From NCBI RefSeq assembly GCF_051401765.1, contig NW_027480438.1, forward strand, positions 5,084,001-5,148,000: DNA of 64,000 nucleotides, in the 5' to 3' direction. The position numbers were made by a program, and so were the translations under genes. Positions 13,155-26,762 of the stretch are shown here, piece by piece. Under the pieces are notes generated by a model that ran no database searches, was not told the origin of the DNA, and saw only the letters and a list, made by a program, of their open reading frames with translations. Positions within the stretch are counted from its first letter, which is position 1. Each line of letters opens with the position of its first letter. The stretch comes from Calliopsis andreniformis (lineage: Eukaryota > Arthropoda > Insecta > Hymenoptera > Andrenidae).

Positions 13155-16100
13155 AATCCTCAATCCTCAATCCTCAATCCTCAATCCTCAATCCTCATTC
13201 CTCAAACCTCAATCCTCAACCCTCAGTCCTCATCCTCAATTCTCAATCCTCAATCCGCAGTCCTCAGACCTCAAACATCAATCCTCAACCGTCAGCCTTC
13301 ATCCTCAATCCTCAATCCTCAATCCCCAATCCTCAATCCTCAATCCTCAATTTTCAATCCTCAATCCTCAACCCTCAGTCCTCATCCTGAGCTCTCACTT
13401 CTCAATCCTCAATCCTCTATCCTCAATCTTCAATCCTCAATAATCAATCTCCAATCCTAGATCCCCAATCCCCAATCCACAATCCTTAATCCTCAATCTT
13501 CAATCCTCAATCCCCAGTCCTCAATCTTAAATCCTCAATGCTCAATACCCAATCCTCAATCCTCAGTCCTCAATCCTCAACCCTCAATCCGCAATCATCA
13601 ATCCTCAATCCTCATTCCTCAAACCTCAATCCTCAACCCTCAGTCCTCATCCTCAATTCTCAATTCTCAATCCTCAATCCTCAATTCTCAATCTTCAATC
13701 CTCAATAATCAATCTCCAGTCCTAGATCCTCAATACCCAATCCTCAGTCCTGAATCCTCAATCTTCAATCCTCAATCCCCAGTCCACAATACAAAATCCT
13801 CAATCCTCAATCGTCAATCCTCAATCCTCAATCCTCAATATTCAACACACAACCCTCAAACTTCAATCCTCAATAATCAACAATCAATCCACAATTCTCA
13901 ATACTCAATCGTCAGTCTTCAATCCTCAACACTCAATCTTCAATCCTCAATCCTCAATCTTCAATCCTCAACACTCAATCTTCAATCCTCAATCCCCAAT
14001 CCTCAATCCTCGATCCTCATTCTTCAATCCTCAATACCCAATCCTCAATCTTCGATCCTCAATCCTCAATCCTCAATTCTCAATCCTCAATCCGCAGTCC
14101 TCAGACCTCAAACATCAATCCTCAACCGTCAGCCTGCATCCTCAATCCTCAATCCTCAATCCCCAATCCCCAATCCTCAATCCTCAATCCTCAATTTTCA
14201 ATCCTCAATCCTCAACCCTCAGTCCTCATCCTGAGCTCTCACTTCTCAATCCTCAATCCTCAATCCTCAATCTTCAATCCTCAATAATCAATCTCCAATC
14301 CTAGATCCCCAATCCCCAATCTACAATCCTTAATCCTCAATCTTCAATCCTCAATCCCCAGTCCTCAATCTTAAATCCTCAATGCTCAACACCCAATCCT
14401 CAATCCTCAGTCCTCAATCCTCAACACTCAATCCGCAATCATCAATCTTCAATCCTCAATACTCAATCTTCAATCCTAAATCCTCAATCCTGAAATCCTC
14501 AATCCTCAATATTCAACACACAACCCTCAACCTTCAATCCTCAATACTCAACCATCAATCCTCAATCCGCAATACTCAATCATCAGTCTTCAATCCTCAA
14601 CACTCAATCTTCAATCCCCAATCCTCAATCTTCAATCCTCAATACTCAATCTTCAATCCTCAATCCTCAATCCTCAATACTCAATCCTCAATCCTCAATC
14701 CTCAATCCTCAATCCTCAATCTTCAATCCTCAATACTCAATCTTCAATCCTCAATCCTAAAATCCTCAATCCTCAATATTCAACACACAACCCTCAACCA
14801 CCAATCCTCAATACCCAACCATCATTGCTCAATTCTCAATACTCAATAGAATACCCTGAATTCTCAGTTCTCAATACCCAATACTCAATCTTCAATATTC
14901 AAGTCTCCATCCACAAACATCCATTCTCATCACTCAACCCTCAACACTCAGTCCTCATCCTCCATCCACAATCCTCAATCCTCAATCCTCAAACCACGGT
15001 CCTCAGTCATGAATACTCCATCTTCAATACTCAATCCACAATCCTCAATCCTCAATCCTCAATCCTCAATCCTCAATCCTCATTCCTCAAACCTCAATCC
15101 TCAACCCTCAGTCCTCACCCTTAATTCTCAATCCTCAATCCTCAATCCTCAATTCTCTATCTTCAATCCTCAATACTCAATCTCCAGTCCTAGATCCTCA
15201 ATCCCCAATCCTCAGTCCTGAATCCTCAATCTTCAATCCACAATCCCCAGTCCACAATCCAAAATCCTCAATCCTCAATCCTCAATCCTCAATCCCCAAT
15301 CCTCAATCTTCAATCCTCAATCCTCAATCCTCATCCTCAATCCTCAATCCACAATCTTCAATCCTCAATACTCAATCTTCAATCCTCAATCCTGAATCCT
15401 CAATCCTCAATCCTCAATCCTCTATCTTCAATCCTCAATTGTCAGTTCTCAATCCTCAATCCTCAATCCTCAGTCACCAATACTCAATCTTCGATACTCA
15501 ATCCTCAATCCTCAATCCTCAATCCTCAATCTTCAATCCTCAATCCTCAATCCTCAAACCTCAATTTTCAGTCATGAATACTCCATCTTCAATACACAAT
15601 CCACAATCCTCAATCCTCAATCCTCAATCCTCAATCCTCAATCCTCATTCCTCAAACCTCAACCCTCAGCCCTCAGTCCTCATACTCAATTCACAATACT
15701 CAATCCTCAATCCTCAATTCTCAATCTTCAATCCTCTATCCTCAATCTTCAATCCTCAACACTCAATCTTCAATCCTCAATCCCCAATCCGCAATCCTCG
15801 ATCCTCAATCTTCAATTCTCAATCCTCAATCCTCAATCCTCAATCCTCAATACTCAATCCTCAATCCTCAATCTTCAATCCTCAATACTCAATCTTCAAT
15901 CCTCAATCCTCAATCCTCAATCCTCAATCCTCAATACTCAATCGTCAGTCTTCAATCCTAAGTCCTCAGTCCTCAAACATCAATCCTCAACCCTCAGCCC
16001 CCATCCTCAATCCTGAATCCTCAATCCTCAATCCTCAATCCTCAATCTTCAATCCTCAATACTCAATCTTCAATCTTCAATCCTCAATCCTCAATCCTCA

Positions 16101-17142
16101 ATCCTCAATCCTCAATCCTCAGTCATCAATCCTCAATCTTCAATACTCAATCGTCAATCCGCAGTCCACAATCTTTAATCCTCAATCCTCAATGCTCAAT
16201 CTTCAATACTCAATCCTCAATTCTCGATCCTCAATCCTCAGTTCTCAGTCCTCAAACCTCAATCCTCAACCCTCAGCCATCTTCCTCAATCCTCAATCCT
16301 CAATCCTCGTTCCTCAATCCTCAATCCTCAATCCTTAATCATCAATAGTCAATCTCCAATCCTAGATCCTCAATCCGCATTCCTCAATCCTTAATCCTCA
16401 ATCTTCAATCCTGTTTCCTCAATTCTCAATCCTCAATACTCAATCCTCAGTCCTCAATCCTCAATCCCCAATCCTCAATCTTCAATCCTCAATCCTCAAT
16501 CCTCAACCCTCAATCCTCAATCCTCAATCCACAATCCTCAATACTCAATCCTCAATCCTCAATCCTCAATCCTCAATCCTCAATCTTCAATCCTCAATAC
16601 TCAATCTTCAATCCTCAATCCTAAAATCCTCAATCCTCAATATTCAACACACAACCCTCAACCACCAATCCTCCATACCCAACCATCATTGCTCAATTCT
16701 CAATACTCAATAGAATATCCTGAATTCTCAGTTTTCAATACCCAATCCTCAATCTTCAATATTCAAGTCTCCATCCACAAACATCTATTCTCATCACTCA
16801 ACCCTCAACACTCAGTCCTCAATCTTCAATCCTCAATCCACTATCCACAATCTTCAATCCTCAATACTCAATCTTCAGTCCTCAATCTTCAATCCCCAAT
16901 GCTCAATCGTCAATCCTCAATCCTCAGTCCACAATCCTCAATCCTCAAACCTCAACCCTCAACCGTCAGTCCTCGTCATCAATCTTCAACCCTCAATCCT
17001 CAATCCTCAATCTTCAATCATCAATACTCAATCTTCAATCCTCAATCATCAATACTCAATCCTCAATCCTCAATCCTCAATATTCAACACACAACCCTTA
17101 ACCATCAATTCTCAATACTCAACTATCAATCCCCAATTCTCA
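13155..17142 (+). repeat. Heptamer array with an internal 844 bp duplication
   Basis: The run from about 13,240 to 13,590 recurs at about 14,085 to 14,434, anchored by GCTCTCACTT at 13391 and 14235. Both carry CAGACCTCAAACATC and the TCCAATCCTAGATCCCC module. Type I markers with the TCCACAAACAT module lie at 14846 and 16710. The remainder, including 15.2-16.6 kb, is ordinary variant heptamers with no gene. Confidence 0.78.
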
Positions 17143-17640
17143 ATACTCAATACTCAATAGAATATCCTGAATTCTCATGGTTCAATACTCAATCCACAAT
17201 ATTCAATAATCAAATCTCAATCCTCAAACCTCAATCCTCAAAACCCAATCCTCAACACTCAGTCCTATCTCTTCAATCCTCCATCCTCAATCCTCAATCC
17301 TCAAGAATCAATCCTCCATCCTCACTCATCAAACCTCAATTCTCAGTCCTCAAACCTCAATCCCGAATCCTCAACACTCAACCCTCAACCATCAATCCTC
17401 AATACTCAACCATCAATGCTCAATTGTCAATACTCAACAGAATATCCTGAATTCTCAGTTTTCAATACTCAATCCCCAATCTTCAATCTTCAAAGCTCAA
17501 TCCACAAACATCAATTCTCATCACTGAACCCTCAACACTCAGTCCTCAATCTTCAATCCTCAATCCTCAATCCTCAATCGTCAATCCTCAATCCCAAATC
17601 CTCAAACCTCAATCCTCAATCCTCAATCTTCAATCCTCAA
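17143..17640 (+). repeat. Third copy of the 280 bp marker pair
   Basis: Markers at 17157 (with CTCATGG) and 17437 (with CTCAGTT) are 280 bp apart. The pairs 3720/4000 and 9296/9576 have the same spacing and the same CTCATGG then CTCAGTT order. Between them all three share CTCAAGAGTC or CTCAAGAATC and CAATCCCGAATCC. This is a partial third copy of the start of the higher-order block. Confidence 0.87.
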
Positions 17641-18740
17641 TACTCAATCCTCACTCATCAATCCTCAATCTTCAATACACAATCCTTCATCATCAATAGT
17701 CAATCTCCACTCCTAGATCCTCAATCCGCATTCCCCAACTCTTAATCCTGAATCTTCAATCCTCAATCCTCAATTCTCAATCCTCAATACTCAATCCTCA
17801 ATCCTCAACCCTCAATCCCCAATCCTCAATCTTCAATCCTCAATCCTCAATCCTCAAGCCTCAATCCTCAATCCTCAACCTTCAATCCTGAATACTCAAT
17901 CTTCAATCCTCAATCCTCAATCCTCAATCCTCAAACCTCAATCCTCAATCTTCAATCCTGAATACTCAATCTTCAATCCTCGATCCTCAATCCTCAATCA
18001 TCAATACTCAGTCTTCAATCCTCAATATTCAACACACAACCCTCAACCATCAATCCGCAATGCTCAACCATTAACACTCAATTCTCAATACTCAATAGAA
18101 TATCCTGAATTCTCAGCTTTCAATACTCAGTCCTCAATCTACAATCTTCAAGTCTCCATCCACAAACATCTATTCTCATCACTCAACCCTCAACACTCAG
18201 TCTTCGGTCTTTAATCCTCAATCCTCAATCCTCAATCTTCAATCCTCATTACTCAATCTTCAATCCTCATCCCTCAATCCTCAATCCTCAATGCTCAGTC
18301 ATCAATCCTCAATCTTCAATACTCAATCCTCAATCCTCAATCCTCAATCCTCAATCCTCAATCCTCATTCCTCAAACCTCAATCCTCAACCCTCAGCCCT
18401 CATCCTCCATCCTCAAACCTCAATCCTCAATCCTCAATCTTCAATCCTCAATACTCAACCTTCGATCCTCAATCCTCAGTCCTAAATCCTAAAACCTCAG
18501 TCCTCAGTCATGAATACTCCATCTTCAGTACTCAATACACAGTCCTCAATCGTCAATCCTCAATCCTCAATCCTCAATCCTCATTCCTCAAACCTCAATC
18601 CTCAACCCTCAGTCCTCATCCTCAATTCCCAATTCTCAACCCTCAATCCTCAATTCTCAATCTTCAATCCTCAATAATCATTCTTCAATCCTCAATCCCC
18701 AGTCCTCAATCCTCAATCCTCAATGCTCAATCCTCAATCC
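17641..18740 (+). repeat. 1.1 kb duplicated block, left copy
   Basis: Matches 21.46-22.63 kb. The CATCAATAGTCAATCTCC landmark is 3822 bp away (17691/21513). After a 64 bp difference the offset is 3886: markers 18095/21981, the 64-codon frames 18291/22177, and CCTAAAACCTCAGTCC near 18488/22374. The rare heptamers TCTTCGG and TTTAATC near 18200 are shared with 22085. Confidence 0.88.
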
Positions 18741-18975
18741 TCAATCCTCAGTCCTCAAACCTCAATCCTCAATCCTCATACCTCAATCCTCAACCGTCGG
18801 TCCTCGTCCTCAATCCTCAACTATCAATCCTCAATCCTCAATATTCAATCATCAATACTCAATCTTCAATCCTCAATCATCAATCGTCAATCCTCAATCC
18901 TCAATCATCAATCCTCAGTCCTCAAACCTCAATCCTGGATCTTCAATCCTGAAACCTCAATCTTCAGACCTCAGT

Positions 18976-20010
18976 CCTCAACAATCAGTTGTCAATTTTC
19001 AATCCTCAATACTATATCATCAATTCACAGTTTTCAATACTCAATACTCAAACTGCAATCTTCAAATCTCTATCCAAAAACATCAATTCTCATCACTCAA
19101 CCCTCAACACTCAGTCCCCAATCCTCAATCTTCAATCCTCAATCCTCAATCCTCAATCCTCAATCTTCAATCCTCAATACTCAATCTTCAATCCTCAATC
19201 CTCAATCCTCAATCCTCAATCCTCAATACTCAATCGTCAGTCGTCAATCCTCAACAATCAATCTTCAACCCTCAATCCCCAATACTCAATCCCCAATCCT
19301 CATTCTTCAGTCCTCAATACCCAATCCTCAATCTTCAATCCTCATTCCTCAATCCTCAATTCTCAATCCTCAATCCTAAGTCCTCAGTCCTCAAACATCA
19401 ATCCTCAACCCTCAGCCCTCATCCTCAATCCTCAATCCTCAATCCTCAATCTTCAATCCTCAATCCTCGATCCTCAATTCTCAATCCTCAATCCTCAATC
19501 TTCAGACATCAAACATCAATACTCAACCCTCAGTCCTCGTCCTCAATCCACAACCCTCAATCCTCAATCCTCAGTCTTCAATCCTCAATCCTCAATCCTC
19601 AATCCTCAATCGTCTGTCCTCAAACCTCAGTCCTGAATCCTGAATCCTCAACACTGAATCCTCATTCTTCAGCCCTCAGTCCTCAACAATCAGTTGTCAA
19701 TCCTCAATCCTCAATTGAATATCATCAACTCACAGTTTTCAATACTCAATACTCAAAGTGCAATCTTCAAATCTCTATCCAAAAACATCAATTCTCATCA
19801 CCCAACCCTCAACACTCAGTCCCCAATCCTCAATCTTCAATCCTCAATCCTCAATCCTCAATCCTCAATCCTCAATCTTCAATCCTCAATACTGAATCTT
19901 CAATCCTCAATACTCAATCTTCAATCCTCAATCCTCAATCCTCAATCCTCAATACTCAATCCTCAATCATCAATCCTCAATCTTCAAAACTCAATCCTCA
20001 ATCCTTAATT
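18976..20010 (+). repeat. 705 bp tandem pair carrying the type II marker
   Basis: AATCAGTTGT at 18983 and 19688 (705 bp apart) begins two similar units. Both contain the unusual TCCAAAAACATC form of the TCCACAAACAT module and CAGTCCCCAATCC. The length and order resemble the 575-685 bp units at the left end of the window, so the two sites are probably related copies of one unit. Confidence 0.82.
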
Positions 20011-21460
20011 CTCAATCCTCAATACTCAACCATCAATCCTCAATTTTCAATACTCAATAGAATATCCTGAATTCTCAGGTATCAATACTCAGACCTCAAT
20101 CCTCAACCGTCAGCCCTCATCCTCCATCCTCAGTCCTCAATCCTCAATCTTCAATCCTCAATACTCAATCTTCAATCTTCAATCCTCAATCCTCAATCCT
20201 CAATCCTCAATCCTCAATCCTCAGTCATCAATCCTCAATCTTCAATACTCAATCGTCAATCCGCAGTCCTCAATCTTTAATACTCAATCCTCAATCCTCA
20301 GTCTTCATTCCTCCATACTCAATCTTCAATCCTCAATCCTCAATCATCAATCCTCAATCCTCAATCCTCACTCATCAATACTCAATCTTCAATACTCAAT
20401 CCTCAATCCTCAATCCTCAGTCATCAATCCTCAATCTTCAATACTCAATCCTCAATCCTCAATCCTCAATCATCAATTCTCAATCCTCAATCCTCAGTTC
20501 TCAGTCCTCAAACCTCAATCCTCAACCCTCAGCCATCATCCTCAATCCTCAATCCTCAATCCTCGTTCCTCAATCCTCAATCCTCAATCCTTAATCATCA
20601 ATAGTCAATCTCCAATCCTAGATCCTCAATCCGCATTCCTCAATCCTTAATCCTCAATCTTCAATCCTCAATCCTCAATTCTCAATCCTCAATACTCAAT
20701 CCTCAATCCTCAATCGTCAATCCCCAATCCTCAATCTTCAGTCCTCAATCCTCAATCCTCAAGCCTCAATCCTCAATCCTCAATCTTCAATCCTGAATAC
20801 TCAATCTTCAATCCTCAATCCTCAATCCTCAATCCTCAATCCTCAATCGTCAGTCTTCAATCCTCAATACTCAATCTTCAATCCTCAATCCTCAATCCTC
20901 ATTCTTCAATCCTCAATACACAATCCTCCATCTTCAATCCTCAATCCTCAATCCTCAAGCCTCAATCCTCAATTCTCAATCTTCAATCCTGAATACTCAA
21001 TCTTCAATCCTCAATCCTCAATCCTCAGTCATCAATACCCAGTCTTCAATCCTCAATACTCAATCTTCAATCCTCAATCCTCAATCTTCAATACTCAATC
21101 CTCAATCCTAAAATCCTCAATCCTCAATATTCAACACACAGCCCTCAACCATCGATCCGCAATACTCAACCATCAACCCTCAATTCTCAATACTCAATAG
21201 TATATCCTGAATTCTCAGCTTTCAATACTCAATCCTCAATCTACAATCTTCAAGTCTCCATCCACAAACATCTATTCTCATCCCTCAATCCTCAATCCTC
21301 AATCCTCAGTCATCAATCCTCAATCATCAATACTCAATCCTCAATCCTCAATCCTCAGTCCTCAATCCTCAATCCTCATACCTCAAACCTCAATCCTCAA
21401 CCCTCAGCCCTCATCCTCCATCCTCAAACCTCAATCCTCAATCCTCAATCTTCAATCCTC
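20011..21460 (+). repeat. Heptamer array with two type I markers
   Basis: Markers start at 20057 (CTCAGGTATC) and 21197 (AGTATATCC variant). The CAATAGTCAATCTCC / TCCTAGATC / CGCATTC module occurs near 20600; another copy of that module near 21515 belongs to the duplicated block that follows. An 8-mer CTAAAATC near 21110 shifts phase. No gene. Confidence 0.75.
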
Positions 21461-22626
21461 AATACTCAATCCTCACTCATCAATCCTCAATCTTCAATAC
21501 TCAATCCTTAATCATCAATAGTCAATCTCCAATCCTAGATCCTCAATCCGCATTCCCCAACCCTTAATCCTGAATCTTCAATCCTCAATCCTCAATTCTC
21601 AATCCTCAATACTCAATCCTCAATCCTCAACCCTCAATCCCCAATCCTCAATCTTCAATCCTCAATCCTCAATCCTCAAGCCTCAATCCTCAATCCTCAA
21701 CCTTCAATCCTGAATACTCAATCTTCAATCCTCAATCCTCAATCCTCAAACCTCAATCCTCAATCTTCAATCCTGAATACTCAATCTTCAATCCTCGATC
21801 CTCAATCCTCAATCATCAATACTCAGTCTTCAATCCTCAATACTCAATCTTCAATCCTCAATCCTCAATCTTCAATACTCAATCCTCAATCCTAAAATTC
21901 TCAATCCTCAATATTCAACACACAACCCTCAACCATCAATCCGCAATGCTCAACCATTAACCCTCAATTCTCAATACTCAATAGAATATCCTGAATTCTC
22001 AGCTTTCAATACTCAATCCTCAATCTACAATCTTCAAGTCTCCATCCACAAACATCTATTCTCATCACTCAACCCTCAACACTCAGTCTTCGGTCTTTAA
22101 TCCTCAATCCTCAATCCTCAATCTTCAATCCTCATTACTCAATCTTCAATCCTCATCCCTCAATCGTCAATCCTCAATGCTCAGTCATCAATCCTCAATC
22201 TTCAATACTCAATCCTCAATCCTCAATGCTCAATCCTCAATCCTCAATCCTCATTCCTCAAACCTCAATCCTCAACCCTCAGCCCTCATCCTCCATCCTC
22301 AAACCTCAATCCTCAATCCTCAATCTTCAATCCTCAATACTCAACCTTCGATCCTCAATCCTCAGTCCTAAATCCTAAAACCTCAGTCCTCAGTCATGAA
22401 TACTCCATCTTCAGTACTCAATACACAGTCCTCAATCGTCAATCCTCAATCCTCAATCCTCAATCCTCATTCCTCAAACCTCAATCCTCAACCCTCAGTC
22501 CTCATCCTCAATTCCCAATTCTCAACCCTCAATCCTCAATTCTCAATCTTCAATCCTCAATAATCATTCTTCAATCCTCAATCCCCAGTCCTCAATCCTC
22601 AATCCTCAATGCTCAATCCTCAATCC
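21461..22626 (+). repeat. 1.1 kb duplicated block, right copy
   Basis: Counterpart of 17.64-18.74 kb at offsets 3822 then 3886. The added 64 bp lies just before the 8-mer CTAAAATTC near 21891. It contains the last TCCACAAACAT module of the window (near 22043). Confidence 0.88.
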
Positions 22627-25590
22627 TCAATCTTCAATCCTCAATCCTCAATCCTCAATTCTCAATCCTCAATCCTCAATCCCCAATCCTCAATTTTCAA
22701 TTCTCAATCCTCAATCCTCAATCCTCAATCCTCAATCCTCAATCATCAATACTCAATCTTCAATCCTCAATCCTCAATCCTCAATCCTCAATCCTCAATT
22801 ATCAGTCATGAATACTCAATCTTCATAACTCAATCCTCAATCCTCAAACCTCAATCCTGAATTCTCAGTCCTCAATCCTCAATCCTCATTCCTCAAACCT
22901 CAATCCTCAACCCTCAGTCCTCATCCTCAATTCTCAATTCTCAATCCTCAATCCTCAATCTTCAATCCTCAACCCTCAATCCTCAATCCACAAACCCCAA
23001 TCATCAATCATCAACATTCAATCCTCAATACTCAATCTTCAGGCCTCAATCCTCAATCCTCAATCGTCAATCCTCATTCTTCAACCATCAATACCCAATC
23101 CTCAATCGTCAATCCTCAATCCTCCATCCTCAATTCTCAATCCTCAATCCTCAGTCCTAAGTCCTCAAACCTCAATCCTCAACCCCCAGCCCTCATCCTC
23201 AATCCTCAATCATAAATCCTCATTCATCAATCTTCAATCCTCAATACTCAGTCTTCAATCCTCAATCCTCAGTCATCAATCCTCAATCCTCAATACTCAA
23301 TCGTCAATCCTCAGTCCTCAATTCTCAATCCTCAGTCCTCAGTCCTCAAACCTCAACCCTCAACCCTCAGTCCTCATCCTCAATTCTCAATCCTCAATCC
23401 TCAAACCTCAATCTTCAATCCTCAATACTCAATTCTCAATCCTCAATACTCAACCATCAATCCTCAATCCTCAATCCTCAATCATGAACCCTCAATCTTC
23501 AACACTCAATCCTCAATCCTCGATCCTCAATCCTCAATACTCAATCTTCAATCCCCAATCCTCAATCCTCAATCCTTAATCCTCAATCCTCAATCCTCAA
23601 TCCTCAGTCATCCATCCTCAATCTTCAATACTCAATCGTCAATCCGCAGTCCTCAATCCTCAATCCTCAATCCTCGTTCCTCAAACCCCAATCCTCAACC
23701 CTCAGCCATCATCCTCAATCCTCAATCCTCGTTCCTCACTCCTCAATCCTCAATCCTCAATCCTCAATCCTCAATAGCCAATATCCAATACTAGATCCTC
23801 AATCCCCAATCCTCAATCCTTAATCCTCAATCTTCAATCCTCAATCCTCAATTCTCAATCCTCAATACTCAATCCTCAATCTTCAATCCTCAATCCCCAA
23901 TCCTCAATCTTCAATCCTCAACACTCAATCCTCAAGGCTCAATCCTCAATCATCAATCTTCAATCCTGAATACTCAGTCTTCAATCCTCAATACTCAATC
24001 TTCAATCCTCAGTCCTCAATCCTCAATCCGCAATCCTCAATCCTCAGTCATCAATCGTCAATCCTCAATACTCAATCGTCAATCCTCAGTCCTCAATTCT
24101 CAATCCTCAATCCTCGTTCCTCAAACCTCAATCCTCAACCCTCAGCCCTCATCCTCAATTCTCAATCCTCAATCCTCAAACCTCGATCTTCAATCCTCAA
24201 TACTCAATCCTCAATCCTCAATACTCAACCATCAATCCTCAATTCTCAATACTCAACAGAACATCCTGAACTCTCAGTATTCAATACTCAAATCTCAATC
24301 CTCAACCCTCAGCCCTCATCCTCCATCCTCAATCCTCAATACTCAAACCTCAATCTTCAATCCTCTATACTCAATCTTCGATTCTCATTTCTCAACCCTC
24401 AATCCTCAATCCCCAATCCTCAATCTTCAATCCTCAATCCTCAATCCTCAATCCTCAATCCTCAATCATCAATGCTCAATATTCAATCCTCAATCCTCAA
24501 TCCTCAATCCTCAATCCTCAATCCTCAATCCCCAATCCTCAATCTTCAATCCTCAATCCTCAATCCTCAATCCTCAATCCTCAATCCTCAGTCATCAATC
24601 CTCAATCTTCAATACTCAATCGTCAATTCGCAGTCCTCAACCCTCAATCCTCAATCCTCGTTCCTCAAACGTCAATCCTCAACCCTCAGCCATCGTCCTC
24701 AATCCTCAATCCTCGTTCCTCAATCCTCAATCCTCAATCCTCAATCCTCAATAGTCAATCTCCAATCCTAGATCCTCAATCCCCAATCCTCAATCCTCAA
24801 TCCCCAATCCTCAATCCTTAATCCTCAAACTTCAATCCTCAATCCTCAATTCTCAATCCTCAATACTCAATCCTCAATCCTCAATCCTCAATCCCCAATC
24901 CTCAATCCACAATCCTCAATCCTCAATCATCAACCTTCAATCCTCAATACTCTATCTTCAATCCTCGATCCTCAATCCTGAATCGTCAATCCTCATTCTT
25001 CAATCCTCAATACCCAATCGTCAATCCTCAATCCTCAATCCTCAATCCTCAATACTCAATCTTCAATCCTCAATCCTCAATCCTCAATCCGCAATCCTCA
25101 ATCCTCAGTCATCAATCCTCAATCCTCAATACTCAATCGTCAATCCTCAGTCCTCAATTCTCAATCCTCAATCCTCGTTCCTCAAACCTCGATCCTCAAC
25201 CCTCAGTCCTCATCCTCAATTCTCAATCCTCAATCGTCAAACCTCAATCTTCAACCCTCAATACTCAATTCTCAATCCTCAATACTCAACCATCAAACCT
25301 CAATTCTCAATACTCAATAGAATATCCTGAATTCTCAGTATTCAATACTCAAACATCAATGCTCAACCCTCAGCCCTCATTCTCCATCCTCAATCTTCAA
25401 TCCTCAAACCTCAATCTTCAATCCTCAATACTCAATCTTCGATTCTCAGTTCTCAATCCTCAATCCTCAATCCTCAGTCTTCAATCCTCAATCCTCAATC
25501 CACAATTGTCAATCCTCATTCTTCAATCCTCATTACCCAATCCTCAATCCTCAATCCTCAATCCTTCATCCTCAATTCTCAATCCTCAAT
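22627..25590 (+). repeat. Transition zone between left and right dialects
   Basis: Heptamers continue, but the left-hand modules are gone and the right-hand ones accumulate: CTCGTTCCTCAAACC near 23672, 24115, 24659 and 25168, CAGCCATCATCC near 23703, and GAATCGTCAATCCTC near 24980. Markers at 24256 (GAACTC) and 25317 (GAATTC) lack the TCCACAAACAT module. An isolated GAATTC lies near 22859. No gene. Confidence 0.78.
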
Positions 25591-26175
25591 CCTCATTCCT
25601 CAGTCCTCAAAGCTCAACCCTCAACCCTCAGCCCTCATCCTCAATCCTCAATCCTAAATCCTCAATCATCAATCTTCAATCCTCAATTCTCAGTCTTCAA
25701 CCCTCAATCCTCAATCCTCAATCCTCAATCCTCAATCCTCAATCATCAATCCTCAATGTTCAATACTCAATCCTCAATCCTCGATCCTCAATCCTCAATC
25801 CTCAATCCTCGTTCCTCAAACCTCAATCCTCAACCCTCAGCCATCATCCCCAATCCTCAATCCTCGTTCCTCAATCCTCAATCCTCAATCCTCAATCCTC
25901 AATAGTCAATCTCCAATCCTAGATCCTCAATCCCCAATCCTCAATCCTTAATCCTCAATCTTCAATCCTCAATACACAATATTCAATTTTCAATCCTCAA
26001 TCCTCAATACTCAATCCTCAATCCTCAGTCATCAATCCTCAATCTTCAATACTCAATCGTCTATCCGCAGTCCTCAATCCTCAATCCTCAATCCTCGTTC
26101 CTCAAACCTCAATCCTCAACGCTCAGCCATCATCCGCAATCCTCAATCCTCGTTCCTCACTCCTCAATCCTCAAT
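25591..26175 (+). repeat. About 585 bp tandem duplication, first unit
   Basis: CCTCATTCCTCAGTCCTCAAA at 25591 returns at 26176, exactly where this unit ends, so the copies abut. Shared content in order: CCTAAATCC, CTCAATTCTCAGTCTTC, CTCGTTCCTCAAACC, CAGCCATCATCCCC, TCCTAGATC, ATTCAATTTT (25981/26567), GTCTATCCGCAG and CAACGCTCAGCC. Confidence 0.9.
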
Positions 26176-26762
26176 CCTCATTCCTCAGTCCTCAAACCTC
26201 AACCCTCAACCCTCAGCCCTCATCCTCAATCCTCAATCCTAAATCCTCAATCATCAATCTTCAATCCTCAATTCTCAGTCTTCAACCCTCAATCCTCAAT
26301 CCTCAATCCTCAATCCTCAGTCCTCAATCATCAATCCTCAATCTTCAATACTCAATCCTCAGTCCTCGATCCTCAATCCTCAATCCTCAATCCTCGTTCC
26401 TCAAACCTCAATCCTCAACCCTCAGCCATCATCCCCAATCCTCAATCCTCGTTCCTCAATCCTCAATCCTCAATCCTCAATCCTCAATAGTCAATCTCCA
26501 ATCCTAGATCCTCAATCCCCAATCCTCAATCCTTAATCCTCAATCTTCAATCCTCAATACACAATATTCAATTTTCAATCCTCAATCCTCAATACTCAAT
26601 CCTCAATCCTCAGTCATCAATCCTCAATCTTCAATACTCAATCGTCTATCCGCAGTCCTCAATCCTCAATCCTCAATCCTCGTTCCTCAAACCTCAATCC
26701 TCAACGCTCAGCCATCATCCGCAATCCTCAATCCTCGTTCCTCACTCCTCAATCCTCAATCC
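26176..26762 (+). repeat. About 586 bp tandem duplication, second unit
   Basis: Direct continuation of the preceding unit, with offset 585-586 (one single-base length difference). Differences include CTCAAACC for CTCAAAGC and CTCAGTCCTCAATC near 26318. The copy ends near 26762; a GCCTTTC-type module follows, the first in the window. Confidence 0.9.

Larger units (their letters stand above)
101..19740 (+). repeat. Type II marker family (AATCAGTTGT plus AATTCAC), limited to the first 20 kb
   Basis: Seven copies of AATCAGTTGT or AATCAGCTGT start at 101, 786, 1360, 6717, 12416, 18983 and 19688. Each is followed exactly 26 bases later by a variant of the type I marker (127, 812, 1386, 6743, 12442, about 19009, 19714) in which GAATTC is replaced by CAATTCAC or CAACTCAC. 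The constant 26-base spacing shows that the two parts are inherited as one unit. I saw no copy after 19.8 kb. Confidence 0.9.
191..22075 (+). repeat. TCCACAAACAT module, limited to the first 22 kb
   Basis: About 60-70 bases downstream of many marker copies lies TCCACAAACATC followed by ATTCTCATCACTCAACC (variants CTATTCTCATCAC, TTTTCATCAC, and TCCAAAAACATC near 19075 and 19779). Copies lie near 191, 876, 1451, 4060, 5955, 6808, 7110, 7909, 8559, 9641, 11654, 12508, 12809, 14911, 16775, 17502, 18157, 21258 and 22043. In heptamer phase it reads CTCCATC, CACAAAC, ATCTATT, CTCATCA, CTCAACC, so it is diverged satellite. After 22.1 kb the type I marker continues but without this module. Confidence 0.88.
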
